From contig JBEKGN010000001.1 in NCBI GenBank assembly GCA_050012775.1, positions 124,001 through 188,000 of the forward strand: a DNA stretch of 64,000 bases, written 5' to 3'. Under the pieces are notes generated by a model. The model had not been told where the DNA came from and searched no databases. It saw only the letters and a program-made list of their open reading frames with translations. Every line of letters starts with the position of its first letter. Position 1 is the first letter of the stretch. This document shows, one piece after another, positions 25,535 to 34,130 of this stretch. The DNA comes from Roseiarcus sp050012775 (GTDB lineage Bacteria > Pseudomonadota > Alphaproteobacteria > Rhizobiales > Beijerinckiaceae). Both the position numbers and the translations under genes were made by a program.

Positions 25535-26098
25535 TCAGAAGGTCGGCGGCGTGCAGGCGGAGACGACCACCAGTTCGCCGTCGCCGGCGTTGCGGAAGGC
25601 GTGCGGCTTGCGGCTGTCGAAGCAATAGGCGTCGCCCGTCTGCAACTCGTAGCGCCGGCCGTCGACTTCCAGCGACAGGCGCCCCTTGATGACGATTCCG
25701 GCCTCCTCGCCCTGGTGCGACAGCATCTTGGCGCCGGACTGGGCGCCCGGCCTATAGCGCTCGTGAATCATCTGAAGCGCGCGGCCGTTCAGGTTGGCGC
25801 CGACCTGACGGTAGGACACCGCGCCGCCGGCGATCTCCGTCAATTCGTCGGCGCGAAAGACGATCCTTTCGCTTTGCTCCTCGGCGGCGGCGAAGAAGTC
25901 CGCGATGCCGACCCCCAACGCCGACAGAATTTGGCGCAACGCGGAAATCGACGGGCTGACGTGGTCGGCTTCGATCATCGAGATCGTGGCGTTCGACACG
26001 CCCGCGCGGCGCGCCAGTTCGCGCTGGGAAAGCCCCAGGCGCATGCGCCGCGCCCTGAGGCGCGGCCCGACTTCGATATCGCGATCCGTAGTGTTCAT
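25535..26098 (-). CDS. XRE-family regulator with C-terminal cupin domain (PuuR-like)
   Basis: A 187-residue transcription regulator with an XRE helix-turn-helix (residues about 10-65, LGLSQRELARRAGVSNATIS) and a C-terminal cupin sensor barrel (about 110-185, HQGEEAGIVIKGRLSLEVDG). Relatives such as PuuR control polyamine or amino-acid catabolism. It is divergent from an omega-amino-acid transaminase, which is a likely target. The ATG at 26098 lies inside a nested palindrome (26092-26126), which suggests autoregulation. An upstream in-frame ATG at 26143 would run through that palindrome and is less likely. Confidence 0.88.
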   Translation of the reverse strand: MNTTDRDIEVGPRLRARRMRLGLSQRELARRAGVSNATISMIEADHVSPSISALRQILSALGVGIADFFAAAEEQSERIVFRADELTEIAGGAVSYRQVGANLNGRALQMIHERYRPGAQSGAKMLSHQGEEAGIVIKGRLSLEVDGRRYELQTGDAYCFDSRKPHAFRNAGDGELVVVSACTPPTF

Positions 26099-26126
26099 GT
26101 GTTCATTATTTAGAACAGCGTGAACA
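26092..26126. promoter_or_regulatory. Nested TGTTCA/TGAACA palindromic operator
   Basis: Two inverted pairs share one centre near 26109: TGTTCA (26092-26097) with TGAACA (26121-26126), and TGTTC (26100-26104) with GAACA (26113-26117). The site covers the start codon of the XRE-cupin gene and lies about 70 bases upstream of the divergent transaminase. This geometry fits binding of two dimers of the XRE regulator. The binding itself is inference. Confidence 0.55.
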
Positions 26127-26197
26127 GCGCGACAACTGGACAATCGGCATGGGCGCGGGCATTGTTCAGAAAATCAATCAAGTCCGGGAGACAAGCC

Positions 26198-27532
26198 ATG
26201 TCCGCCGCCGCTCAGCGCGCCGAAGTTCCCAATGATCTCGCCGCGTTCTGGATGCCGTTCACGCCCAATCGCGCGTTCAAGAAGCGGCCGCGCCTGATCT
26301 CGCGCGCCAAGGACATGCATTACTACACACCGGAGGGACGCGAGATTCTCGACGCGACGGCGGCGCTGTGGTGCTGCAACGCCGGCCATAACCGCCCCTC
26401 GATCGTCGCGGCGATCCAGGCCCAGGCGGCCGAACTCGACTTCTCCCCGAACTTCCAGTTCGCGCATCCCCAGGCGTTTCAGCTGTCCTCGCGCCTGGCC
26501 GCGCTGGCGCCGGCCGACCTCGATCATGTCTTCTTCACCAATTCCGGCTCGGAGGCCGCCGACACGGCGCTGAAGATCGCCATCGCCTATCACAACGTGC
26601 GCGGCGCCGGCTCGCGCCAGCGCCTGATCGGACGCGAGCGCGGCTATCACGGCGTCGGCTTCGGCGGCATTTCGGTCGGCGGCATGGTCAACAACCGCAA
26701 GTTCTTCGGCTCGCTGCTCGCCGGCGTCGACCACCTTCCCTCGACCTACAGCCGCGAGCATCAGGCCTTCACCAAGGGCGAGCCGGATTGGGGCGGGCAT
26801 CTGGCCGACGCGCTCGAGGGGATCGTCGGCCTGCACGATTCCTCGACCATCGCCGCCGTCATCGTCGAGCCGATGGCGGGCTCGACCGGCGTGCTGCCAG
26901 CGCCCAAGGGCTATCTGCAGAAGCTGCGCGCGATCTGCGACAAATACGGCATCCTGCTGATTTTCGACGAAGTGATCACCGGCTTCGGCCGTCTCGGCTT
27001 CGCCTTCGCCGCCGAGCGCTACGGCGTCATTCCCGACATGATCACCTTCGCCAAGGGCGTCACCTCCGGCACCGTGCCGATGGGTGGGGTCATCGTGCGC
27101 AAACATGTGCACGACGCGTTCATGCAGGGGCCGGAGTCGGCGATCGAACTGTTCCACGGCTACACCTATTCCGGCCACCCCTTGGCCTGCGCGGCGAGCC
27201 TGGCGACGCTCGACGTCTATCGCGACGAAAACCTGTTCGAGCGCGCCAAGGCGCTGGAGCCGAAGTGGTGCGACGCGCTGATGACCCTCGGGGACCTGCC
27301 GAACGTGCTCGACATCCGCTGCGTCGGCCTCACCGGCGCGATCGACCTCGCGCCATCGAGCGGCCCCGGGGTGCGCGGCTACGCCGCGCTGGAATATTCC
27401 TTCCACGAGGCGGGGATCATGCTGCGCCTCTCCGGCGACACCATCGAACTGACGCCGCCGCTGGTGATCAGCGAGGATCAGATCGGCGAGATCGTCGACA
27501 AGGTGGGGCGGACGATCAAGGCGGTGGCGTGA
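26198..27532 (+). CDS. Omega-amino acid--pyruvate aminotransferase (class III)
   Basis: A PLP class-III transaminase of the beta-alanine/omega-amino acid:pyruvate type, moving amino groups from omega-amines or beta-alanine to pyruvate. The 444-residue protein begins near NDLAAFWMPFTPN, the AptA-type signature. It has the cofactor-site residues FTNSGSEAADTALK and the aspartate in LIFDEVITGFGR, with the PLP lysine Lys286 in MITFAKGVTSG. GGGAG lies 7 bases upstream of ATG 26198. A divergent XRE-cupin regulator and its operator suggest induction by an amine or amino acid. A strong hairpin follows the stop. Confidence 0.92.
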   Translation: MSAAAQRAEVPNDLAAFWMPFTPNRAFKKRPRLISRAKDMHYYTPEGREILDATAALWCCNAGHNRPSIVAAIQAQAAELDFSPNFQFAHPQAFQLSSRLAALAPADLDHVFFTNSGSEAADTALKIAIAYHNVRGAGSRQRLIGRERGYHGVGFGGISVGGMVNNRKFFGSLLAGVDHLPSTYSREHQAFTKGEPDWGGHLADALEGIVGLHDSSTIAAVIVEPMAGSTGVLPAPKGYLQKLRAICDKYGILLIFDEVITGFGRLGFAFAAERYGVIPDMITFAKGVTSGTVPMGGVIVRKHVHDAFMQGPESAIELFHGYTYSGHPLACAASLATLDVYRDENLFERAKALEPKWCDALMTLGDLPNVLDIRCVGLTGAIDLAPSSGPGVRGYAALEYSFHEAGIMLRLSGDTIELTPPLVISEDQIGEIVDKVGRTIKAVA

Positions 27533-27535
27533 GGG

Positions 27536-27563
27536 GGCGGCCACGGTTCGAATCGTGGCCGCC
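27536..27563. terminator. Hairpin terminator after the transaminase
   Basis: A perfect 10-base stem (GGCGGCCACG / CGTGGCCGCC) with an 8-base loop lies 4 bases after the transaminase stop, between it and the convergent immunity pseudogene. There is no T-run, so it may act with Rho or as an mRNA 3' stabiliser. Confidence 0.55.
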
Positions 27564-27585
27564 GCGGTCGCCGCGCCAACGGCAC

Positions 27586-28393
27586 TCAGCTCTGGATCGG
27601 ACGCAGCGCGGCCTCGAGCGCGTGCAGCCGCGCCAGGCCTTCGGCGTCGGTCTTGCCGAAAGGCTCCTCGCACAAAGTAACCAGCGCGGCGCCGTCTTCG
27701 AGGGCTTCGACTTCGACGTCGGCGGGATATTTCGCCCGCGCGGCGAGGTTCGCGGGCAGGTAGGTGATCCAGCCGATCCATGGTCTGAGCTGTCGTTCGC
27801 TACCGGCCATAATCGAATCCGCGATCTTGGGGCGAGCGCGGGCGTAGGGAGCGAGCATCGCGGCGCGCTTTGGATCGCGGATCTTGGGCAGGTTGTAGAA
27901 CGAAAACTTCGCGCACATTTCCGCGGGTTTCCAGATCTCGCGCGAACCTCATCAACGGCCTCGATTCGGAGGCGCGCCACGGCAGTCCCGTGGACGGAGG
28001 CAAGTCGGAGAGCCGCATCGAGATGTCGTTTAGGTTGATCGATTCGGGCTTCCCAAACGCGCCAACGTGGCACCAGGTGTCGGCGTAGCTCGACTTACGG
28101 AAATCGTAGGGCGGAGGTCCCGCGTGGCCACCCCAAATGAAGCTCCCGAGCTCCGGCCAAGGGCCGGGCGGGGCGTCATACTGGCCGACGCGGTCGATCA
28201 AAAGCTGCTTCGCCGCGGCCTCGCTCAGGGGAACCGGCACGGTTTCCTTCTTGGTTTTGGGCGACTTCAGCCAGCTTCGATAGATCGGGTCAAAGTTCGG
28301 CAGACCGGTGACGAACTGAGAGAGCCTGCGCGCGTCGTCGGCTTGCGCCGGGTCGCGCGGCTCCCACCAGACATCGAGTTCCAGATCGCTCAT
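27586..28393 (-). pseudogene. Frameshifted Imm52-like immunity gene
   Basis: The N-terminal part (DLELDVWWEPRDPAQADDA, then FDPIYRSWL) resembles the Imm52 family, the immunity partner of Tox-REase-5 toxins. It reads in one frame from 28393 to about 27940 (RPLMRFAR), then continues in another frame (EIWKPAEMCAKFSFYNLP) to 27586. One extra base in the GCGCG tract near 27938-27945 explains the break; the joined product would be about 268 residues. The start has a perfect GGAGG 6 bases upstream and follows the toxin fragment stop by 13 bases. Base composition is visibly less GC-rich than neighbours, consistent with transfer. A sequencing error is the alternative to decay. The family call rests on pattern memory. 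Confidence 0.6.
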
Positions 28394-28406
28394 CAAAGAC
28401 CTCCGC

Positions 28407-28805
28407 TCAGTTCGGATCGAAAACGACGGACAGGTTTCCAAAGCTCAGGCCGCCCGCGATGTTCTTCAATCCCCGATAACCCTTCTCGGTTTGCGCGTGC
28501 CAGACGACCAGGCGGCCCGCGGCGGCCGCCGTTCGCGCTTGGCTCGTCATCTGAAATTTCGGGTTATTCTCCAGCTCGACCCACCAGTACAGCACATCGT
28601 TGGCGTCAAACAGGTGATCGATATTCGCCTTGGCTTCGAGAAGGAATCCCGTCTCCGGATCGCAGCCGTCGAACCTGACGTTCCCGAAGACGATCGCCCA
28701 TCCGTAGGGCAATCCGCTGACGTATTCCTGGTAGGCGATGGAATTCTTTGATGCGGCGCTTGTTTCCGGCGTCCTGACTCGAAAGCGCCTGTGATTGAGC
28801 GCGTA
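28407..28805 (-). pseudogene. Tox-REase-5-like toxin C-terminal fragment (orphan module)
   Basis: The reading frame is open from a TAA at 28806-28808 to the TGA at 28407 (about 132 codons) with no good start or ribosome binding site. From YQEYVSGLPYGW onward it resembles the restriction-endonuclease-fold toxin Tox-REase-5: the RFDG motif, then FLLEAKANIDHLF with the catalytic-type Glu-x-Lys, and an Arg-rich C-terminal helix ending in AGRLVVWH. The N-terminal delivery domains (Rhs, PAAR or similar) are absent. This is therefore a displaced C-terminal toxin module or deletion remnant beside its immunity gene. A TTG at 28712 could give a 101-residue product, but that would cut into the domain. 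Confidence 0.6.
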
Positions 28806-28899
28806 TTATCGGTTCAGACGATTGATATGACCGGTATTATGCGTTGGATCGATTGATCGAAACCTAGCATGAAGGGCGAAATCCCCAGGAGTTCGTCCT

Positions 28900-29928
28900 T
28901 TGACCAGCATCGACGCCCATGTCGCGCTAACCCCCCGCCTCGGCCCGCTTCCCGCTCTCGCGCCCGGCCTCGCCCTGACCGCGGGCATCGCCGCGCTCGC
29001 CTTCGCCTTGCGCCTCGTTCCCGGCGTTTCGGCGCTCAGCCCGATGATCCTGTCGGTCCTCATCGGCGTCGTCGTGCATAATTTCGCCGGCGCGCCGCAC
29101 GCGGCCCGCAAGGGCATGGCCTTTTCGCTACGCGCCATCCTGCGCTTCGCCATCATCCTATTGGGCTTGCAGATCACGGCGCGGCAAGCCGCCGACCTCG
29201 GCCCCGGCGGCCTCGCAATGATCGCCGCCGCGCTCATCTCGACTTTGGCCTTCACCCTCGTCATGGGCCGCGCGCTCGGCGTCGCGCGCGGGCTCGCGCT
29301 GCTGATCGGCGTCGGCACCTCGATCTGCGGCGCCTCGGCGGTGATCGCGGCGAAAACGGCGACCGGCGGCAAGGACGACGACGCCGCTTACGCGGTCGCC
29401 TGCGTGACCCTGTTCGGCACGCTCGCCATGTTCGCCTATCCCGCGGCGCAAGGCTTCCTGCATCTGTCGCCGCGCGCCTACGGGCTGTGGGCCGGGGCTT
29501 CGATCCATGAGATCGCTCAGGCCGTCGCGGCGTCCTTTCAGGGCGGCGGCGACGCCGGACAATTCGGAACCATCGCCAAATTGACCCGCGTCGCCATGAT
29601 GGCGCCGGTGGTGATCGCGCTCGGCGAAATGACCGCCCGGCTCGGCCTCGCGGGCGACGGCGAGCGGCGGAAGCCGCCCTTCCCGTGGTTCCTGATCGGC
29701 TTTCTCGCCCTGGTCGCGCTCAACAGCGTCATCGTCATTCCGCATCAGGTCGCCGCGCCCATCGGCGTCGTCACGACCTTTTTGCTCTCGATGGCGATGG
29801 CGGCGATGGGTTTGGTCACCGATATCGGCCATATCCGCGCCCGCGGCCTCAGGCCCCTGGCGCTGGGATTTCTCGCCTCGCTGTTCATCTGCGCGTTCAG
29901 TCTGGTAATGGTGCGCCTGATCCCTTGA
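28900..29928 (+). CDS. YeiH-family putative sulfate/sulfite exporter (UPF0324)
   Basis: An inner-membrane transporter of the PSE (putative sulfate exporter) family. The 342-residue protein has about 9-10 hydrophobic helices and the family motifs LLIGVGTSICGASAVIA and GASIHEIAQAVAA. The start is TTG 28900 with AGGAG 7 bases upstream. A LysR gene begins 12 bases after the stop on the same strand, the frequent YeiH/YeiE-like pairing. The substrate is inferred from the family only. Confidence 0.9.
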   Translation: MTSIDAHVALTPRLGPLPALAPGLALTAGIAALAFALRLVPGVSALSPMILSVLIGVVVHNFAGAPHAARKGMAFSLRAILRFAIILLGLQITARQAADLGPGGLAMIAAALISTLAFTLVMGRALGVARGLALLIGVGTSICGASAVIAAKTATGGKDDDAAYAVACVTLFGTLAMFAYPAAQGFLHLSPRAYGLWAGASIHEIAQAVAASFQGGGDAGQFGTIAKLTRVAMMAPVVIALGEMTARLGLAGDGERRKPPFPWFLIGFLALVALNSVIVIPHQVAAPIGVVTTFLLSMAMAAMGLVTDIGHIRARGLRPLALGFLASLFICAFSLVMVRLIP

Positions 29929-29940
29929 GGGCAGGCGCCG

Positions 29941-30855
29941 GTGACGCTGGAGCAATTGCGCGTTTTCGTAGCCGTCGCCGAATGCGAGCACGTGACGCGG
30001 GCGGCGCGCCAATTGAACCTGACGCAGTCGGCGACAAGCGCCGCCGTCGCCGCGCTCGAGGAGCGTCACGGCGTCAAGCTCTTCGACCGGATCGGACGGC
30101 GCATCGCGCTGACCGCGGCCGGCCGGGCGTTCTTGGGCGAAGCCAAAGCGGTTCTCGCGCGCGCCCTAGCCGCCGAACGGGCGCTCGGCGACCTTGCGGG
30201 CCTCAAGACAGGCGAGCTCGTCCTCGCCGCCAGCCAAACCATCGGCAGTTACTGGCTGCCGCTCCGCATCGTCCAATTTCGCGCGCTTTATCCCGGCTTG
30301 ACGATCAAACTGCGCATCGGCAATACGCTGAGGGTCGCGGCGCTGGCGGGCGGCGGCGAGGTCGATCTCGGCTTTGTCGAAGGCGAAGTCGCCGATCCCT
30401 CGCTCATCGTCGAGCCGATCGCATGGGATGAATTGCTCATCGTCGCCGCGCCGAAGGAGCGCGGCGTCTTGGACGGCTTGGACGCGAGCGGGCTGACGGC
30501 GGCGCCCTGGGTGGCGCGCGAGAGGGGGTCGGGCACGCGCGAGGCCTTCGAGGCGGCGCTGACCGCGTTCGGCGTCGACGCCTCGATGAGAAACATCGCG
30601 CTGGAGCTGCCCTCGAACGAGGCGATTCGCGCCGCGGTGGAAGCGGGCGCGGGCCTCGCCGTCATGTCGCGCCTCGTCGTCAGCGCCTCGATCAAGGCGG
30701 GGTCGCTGATCGCGTCGCCGCTGACCTTGCCGCGCCGCCGTTTTTTTCTGCTGCGTCACAAGGAGCGCTACGAATCGCAAGCGGCGCTGGCCTTCGTGCG
30801 GACGATCGAAAATTACGACGAAGGGGCGGGCGAAAGCCTCCCCGTCACGCCGTGA
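29941..30855 (+). CDS. LysR-family regulator next to the YeiH exporter
   Basis: A 304-residue LysR-type regulator. It has an N-terminal winged helix-turn-helix (residues 1-60, RAARQLNLTQSATSAAVAALEE) and a substrate-binding domain (about 90-290, ELVLAASQTIGSYWLP). It begins with GTG, preceded by GAGGGCAGG, 12 bases after the exporter stop, so the two are probably one transcript. Homologous pairs (YeiE/CysL type) respond to sulfur compounds; the effector here is not known. Its end overlaps the convergent haloacid dehalogenase by 11 bases. Confidence 0.92.
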   Translation: MTLEQLRVFVAVAECEHVTRAARQLNLTQSATSAAVAALEERHGVKLFDRIGRRIALTAAGRAFLGEAKAVLARALAAERALGDLAGLKTGELVLAASQTIGSYWLPLRIVQFRALYPGLTIKLRIGNTLRVAALAGGGEVDLGFVEGEVADPSLIVEPIAWDELLIVAAPKERGVLDGLDASGLTAAPWVARERGSGTREAFEAALTAFGVDASMRNIALELPSNEAIRAAVEAGAGLAVMSRLVVSASIKAGSLIASPLTLPRRRFFLLRHKERYESQAALAFVRTIENYDEGAGESLPVTP

Positions 30856-31531
30856 CGCCGAGCAAGGCCGGCAATTCGTCGAGGCTCCGGATCTCGAAGT
30901 CCGGCGCGCCCGGCAGGCGCTCGCGGCGCTGGCCGTAGCGATTGCACCACACGACCCGCATGCCGAAATCCGACGCGGCGTGGGCGTCCCAGGCGTTGGA
31001 CGACTGGAAGGCGACCTCCGTGGCCTCCAAGCCGAGGCGGTCGAGCGCGTATTGATAGACCCGTGGATCGGTCTTGAAGACGCGCACGGCGTCGACCGAA
31101 AGCACCGCGTCGAACAGCGCGCTCAGGCCAGCGCCCGCGACCGCCTCCTCCAACATGCCTGGCGAACCGTTGGAAAGAATCGCGGTCGCAAAGCCCGCCC
31201 GACGCAAGGCGCTGAGCACGCCGGGAACTTCGGGGAATGGCGACAGGGTGCGATAGAGGCCCATCAAGCGGTCGCGCAATCCCGGCGTGGCTATGCCGAG
31301 ACTGTCGAGCGCGAAATCCAGCGCGTCGCCGGTGACTTGCCAGAAGTCGGCGTAACGGCCCTGCAGCGAACGCAGCCACGTGTATTGCAGCTGCTTGTCG
31401 CGCCACAGCGCGGTCAGCGCCGCGCGCCGGCCCGGCTCGATCTCGGGGCAGGCCGCGGCCGCCGAGGCGAAGTCGAACAACGTGCCGTAGGCGTCGAAAA
31501 CGCAGGCGCGAACGCCTTCGAGACGGCTCAT
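30845..31531 (-). CDS. Haloacid dehalogenase, type II
   Basis: HAD-superfamily hydrolase of the L-2-haloacid dehalogenase class, which removes halide from 2-haloalkanoic acids with inversion. The 228-residue protein has nucleophile Asp13 in VFDAYGTLFD, the Arg-rich region for halide binding, Ser/Asn in ILSNGSP, Lys in RVFKTDPRVYQ, and SSNAWDAHAASDFG, which matches the type II signature better than phosphatase branches. The true substrate may differ. Convergent with the LysR gene. Confidence 0.88.
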   Translation of the reverse strand: MSRLEGVRACVFDAYGTLFDFASAAAACPEIEPGRRAALTALWRDKQLQYTWLRSLQGRYADFWQVTGDALDFALDSLGIATPGLRDRLMGLYRTLSPFPEVPGVLSALRRAGFATAILSNGSPGMLEEAVAGAGLSALFDAVLSVDAVRVFKTDPRVYQYALDRLGLEATEVAFQSSNAWDAHAASDFGMRVVWCNRYGQRRERLPGAPDFEIRSLDELPALLGVTA

Positions 31532-31619
31532 CCCAAGAGCTCCGTTTCCTGACGCAAAACGGGCGACGCGTAGGCCGCGCCGCCCGGAACATTCAGCAAT
31601 GCGAACGCGTGTTTCGGCG

Positions 31620-32039
31620 TCAGCTCTCGCTCGAGGCGCTCTTGTCCGGGGCCGGACCCGAATCCTTGCCCTTGGCCTCGACGTCGCGGTCGACGAATTC
31701 GATCACCGCCATCGGCGCGTTGTCGCCTTGGCGAAAGCCCGCCTTCATGATGCGGGTGTAGCCGCCGTTGCGCGTCTTGTAGCGCGGGCCGATGACGTCG
31801 ATCAGCTTCTTCACCAGGTCGGCGTCGCGCAGACGCGAGATGGCGATGCGGCGGGCGTGCAGGTCGCCGCGCTTGCCGAGCGTCACCAGCTTCTCGACGA
31901 CCGGGCGAAGATCCTTCGCCTTGGGCAGCGTGGTGACGATCTGCTCGTGCTTGATCAGGGCCTGCGCCATATTGGCGAACATCGCCTGACGGTGTTCGGC
32001 GGTCCGGTTGAACCGACGCTTCGCGTGTCCGTGATACAT
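31620..32039 (-). CDS. rplQ: 50S ribosomal protein L17
   Basis: Large-subunit protein near the exit tunnel. The 139-residue product begins with the canonical MYHGHAKRRFNRTAEHRQAM and has KAKDLRPVVEKLVTLGKRGD; the last 25 residues are an acidic, Ala/Ser/Lys-rich extension common in alphaproteobacteria. AAGGAG lies 7 bases upstream. It is the last gene of the rpsM-rpsK-rpoA-rplQ operon and is separated from rpoA by 142 bases that hold heptamer repeats. Confidence 0.97.
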   Translation of the reverse strand: MYHGHAKRRFNRTAEHRQAMFANMAQALIKHEQIVTTLPKAKDLRPVVEKLVTLGKRGDLHARRIAISRLRDADLVKKLIDVIGPRYKTRNGGYTRIMKAGFRQGDNAPMAVIEFVDRDVEAKGKDSGPAPDKSASSES

Positions 32040-32097
32040 TTGGCTGTCTCCTTCTCGGGTCTACGGCCGCCGTGCCAAGGAACGGCCGCTTGTTTTG

Positions 32098-32180
32098 GGC
32101 AGTAGGCAATAGGCAGTAGGCAGTAGGCAGTATAAGCGGTGGGATGCGTTCCTACTGCCTACTGCCCAATGCCTACTGCC
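32098..32180. repeat. Tandem GGCAGTA heptamer repeats with an inverted array
   Basis: Between rpoA and rplQ, 32098-32132 holds tandem copies of the 7-base unit GGCAGTA (one copy altered to GGCAATA). 32151-32180 holds the reverse complement (TACTGCC units, one altered to AATGCC). The two arrays can form a long hairpin around an 18-base spacer that is not repetitive. It lies inside an essential operon, so it must be tolerated or used for processing between the rpoA and rplQ coding parts. Confidence 0.8.
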
Positions 32181-32181
32181 T

Positions 32182-33198
32182 TCAGTAATGCTCCTCGAAC
32201 CGCTTGGCCAGCTCTTCGATGTTCTCGGGCGGCCAACCCGTAACTTCCATGCCCAGATGCAGACCCATCTGCGCGAGCACTTCCTTGATTTCGTTGAGCG
32301 ACTTGCGGCCGAAATTCGGCGTCCGCAGCATTTCGCTTTCCGACTTCTGGATGAGGTCGCCGATATAGGTGATGTTGTCGTTCTTCAGGCAATTGGCGGA
32401 GCGCACGGACAGCTCGAGTTCGTCCACCTTCTTCAGCAGGGCCGGGTTGAAGGCGAGTTCGGGGATCGCGTGCTGCGCTTCCTCGCGCCGCGGCTCCTCG
32501 AAATTGACGAACACCGCGAGCTGGTCCTGCAGGATGCGCGCGGCGTAGGCGAGCGCATCCTCCGGCGACATCGCGCCGTTGGTCTCGATCGTCATCGTCA
32601 GCTTGTCTTTGTCGAGATCCTGACCCTCGCGGGTGTTCTCGACGCGGTAGGAGACCTTCTTGACCGGCGAGAACATGCTGTCGATCGGCATCAGGCCGAT
32701 CGGCGAATCCTCGGCGCGGTTGCGATCGGCCGGCACATAGCCCTTGCCCGTCATCACCGTGAATTCGATGCGGATGTCCGCGCCTTCGTCGAGCGTGCAG
32801 ATGGCGAGCTGCGGATTGAGGATCTGGATGTCGCCGGTGGTCTGGATGTCGCCGGCGGTGACGGCGCCGGGGCCGCGGCGCTTCAGGATGAGGCGCTTGA
32901 CGCCCTCGCCCTGCATCTTGACCGCGATGTCCTTGACGTTGAGCACGATGTCGACGACGTCCTCGCGAACGCCGGGAATCGACGAGAATTCGTGCAGCAC
33001 GCCGTCGACGTGAATCGAGGTGATCGCCGCGCCCTGCAGCGACGACAGAAGCACGCGGCGCAACGAATTGCCGAGGGTCTGGCCGAAGCCGCGCTCCAGC
33101 GGCTCGGCGACGACGGTCGCGACGCGGCGCGGATCGTCGCCATGAATGACTTCGAGCTTCTTCGGCTTGATGAGTTCTTGCCAGTTCTTCTGGATCAC
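32182..33198 (-). CDS. rpoA: DNA-directed RNA polymerase subunit alpha
   Basis: Assembly scaffold of RNA polymerase. The 338-residue protein has the N-terminal dimerisation domain (about 1-235; LEVIHGDDPRRVATVVAEPLERGFGQ, TLGNSLRRVLLSS) and the C-terminal helix-hairpin-helix domain (about 255-325; IQKSESEMLRTPNFGRKSLNEIKEVL) that binds UP elements and activators. The GTG start is preceded by GGAAGG. It sits between rpsK and rplQ as usual. Confidence 0.98.
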   Translation of the reverse strand: MIQKNWQELIKPKKLEVIHGDDPRRVATVVAEPLERGFGQTLGNSLRRVLLSSLQGAAITSIHVDGVLHEFSSIPGVREDVVDIVLNVKDIAVKMQGEGVKRLILKRRGPGAVTAGDIQTTGDIQILNPQLAICTLDEGADIRIEFTVMTGKGYVPADRNRAEDSPIGLMPIDSMFSPVKKVSYRVENTREGQDLDKDKLTMTIETNGAMSPEDALAYAARILQDQLAVFVNFEEPRREEAQHAIPELAFNPALLKKVDELELSVRSANCLKNDNITYIGDLIQKSESEMLRTPNFGRKSLNEIKEVLAQMGLHLGMEVTGWPPENIEELAKRFEEHY

Positions 33199-33304
33199 GA
33201 CTTGAGCCTTCCGTTCGACGAAGCTGCGGGGCGACGCCTTGAGGGGTCCGGCGCGGCGCCTGGACGCCCGCGTGGGGCGCGCAGGGCGGCGCGCCGCGAT
33301 TGAA

Positions 33305-33694
33305 TCAGACGCGGCGACGCTTGCGCGGCCGGCAACCGTTGTGCGGGATCGGCGTCACGTCGCGGATCGAGGTCACGTTGAAGCCGGCGGCCTGGATCGC
33401 GCGAAGCGCCGACTCGCGTCCCGAACCGGGGCCGGAGACCTCGACCTCGAGCATGCGCATGCCATGTTCGGAGGCCTTCTTGACCGCGTCCTCGGCGGCC
33501 ATCTGGGCGGCGAAGGGCGTCGATTTGCGCGAGCCCTTGAACCCCATCGTTCCCGCCGACGACCACGAGATCGTATTGCCCTGCGCGTCGGTGATGGTGA
33601 TCATCGTGTTGTTGAACGTCGAGTTCACATGGGCGACGCCCGACACGATGTTCTTGCGTTCTTTGCGGCGAACGCGGGTTGCTTCCTTAGCCAT
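33305..33694 (-). CDS. rpsK: 30S ribosomal protein S11
   Basis: Small-subunit platform protein. The 129-residue product carries ASVHVNSTFNNT-type sequence (GVAHVNSTFNNTMITITD), GTMGFKGSRKSTPFAAQ and the basic C-terminus IPHNGCRPRKRRRV. The start at 33694 (MAKEATRVRRKERKN) has AAGGAC 7 bases upstream; an in-frame ATG 15 bases earlier is not needed. Second gene of the operon after rpsM. Confidence 0.98.
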   Translation of the reverse strand: MAKEATRVRRKERKNIVSGVAHVNSTFNNTMITITDAQGNTISWSSAGTMGFKGSRKSTPFAAQMAAEDAVKKASEHGMRMLEVEVSGPGSGRESALRAIQAAGFNVTSIRDVTPIPHNGCRPRKRRRV

Positions 33695-33761
33695 TGGTTC
33701 GTCCTTCAAGCGCGCCAGCGGCGCGAAAAACCTTCAAATCCGTGAGGCGTCGAGCCCGCGA

Positions 33762-34130
33762 TCACTTCTTCTTGCCGGCGATCGCCTTGGCCTTGCCCTT
33801 GCGCGTGCGCGCGTTGGTGTGCGTGCGCTGGCCGTGAACGGGCAACGAACGGCGATGGCGAAGCCCGCGATAGGCGCCGAGGTCCATCAGGCGCTTGATG
33901 TTGATCGCCACTTCGCGGCGCAGATCGCCCTCGACCATGTAATCGCGATCGATCGTCTCGCGGATTTGCAGCACCTCGCCGTCCGTCAGCTGGGCGACGC
34001 GGCGCTCCGGGGGGATATGCACCTTCTCGCAAATCTCCTCGGCTTTCTTCGCGCCGATGCCGTGAATATATTGCAGCGCGATGATGACGCGCTTGTTCGT
34101 GGGTATGTTGACGCCTGCTATACGAGCCAC
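33762..34130 (-). CDS. rpsM: 30S ribosomal protein S13
   Basis: Small-subunit head protein that contacts the P-site tRNA and the 50S bridge. The 122-residue product begins MARIAGVNIPTNKRV from a GTG with GGAG 8-9 bases upstream, and has the helix-two-turn-helix segment YIHGIGAKKAEEIC and the basic end RTHTNARTRKGKAKAIAGKKK. It is the first gene of its operon here: upstream lie a promoter and a leader, then divergent rlmB. The usual upstream neighbours secY and adk are absent. Confidence 0.98.
   Translation of the reverse strand: MARIAGVNIPTNKRVIIALQYIHGIGAKKAEEICEKVHIPPERRVAQLTDGEVLQIRETIDRDYMVEGDLRREVAINIKRLMDLGAYRGLRHRRSLPVHGQRTHTNARTRKGKAKAIAGKKK

Noticed and set aside
27536..27563. T-arm of a tRNA (GTTCGAAT in a stem), which would mark an island attachment site
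   Set aside because: The loop is 8 bases when the stem is paired properly, and there is no anticodon arm or CCA end; it fits a terminator hairpin better.
32098..32180. CRISPR array
   Set aside because: Units are only 7 bases without spacers and no cas gene is present.
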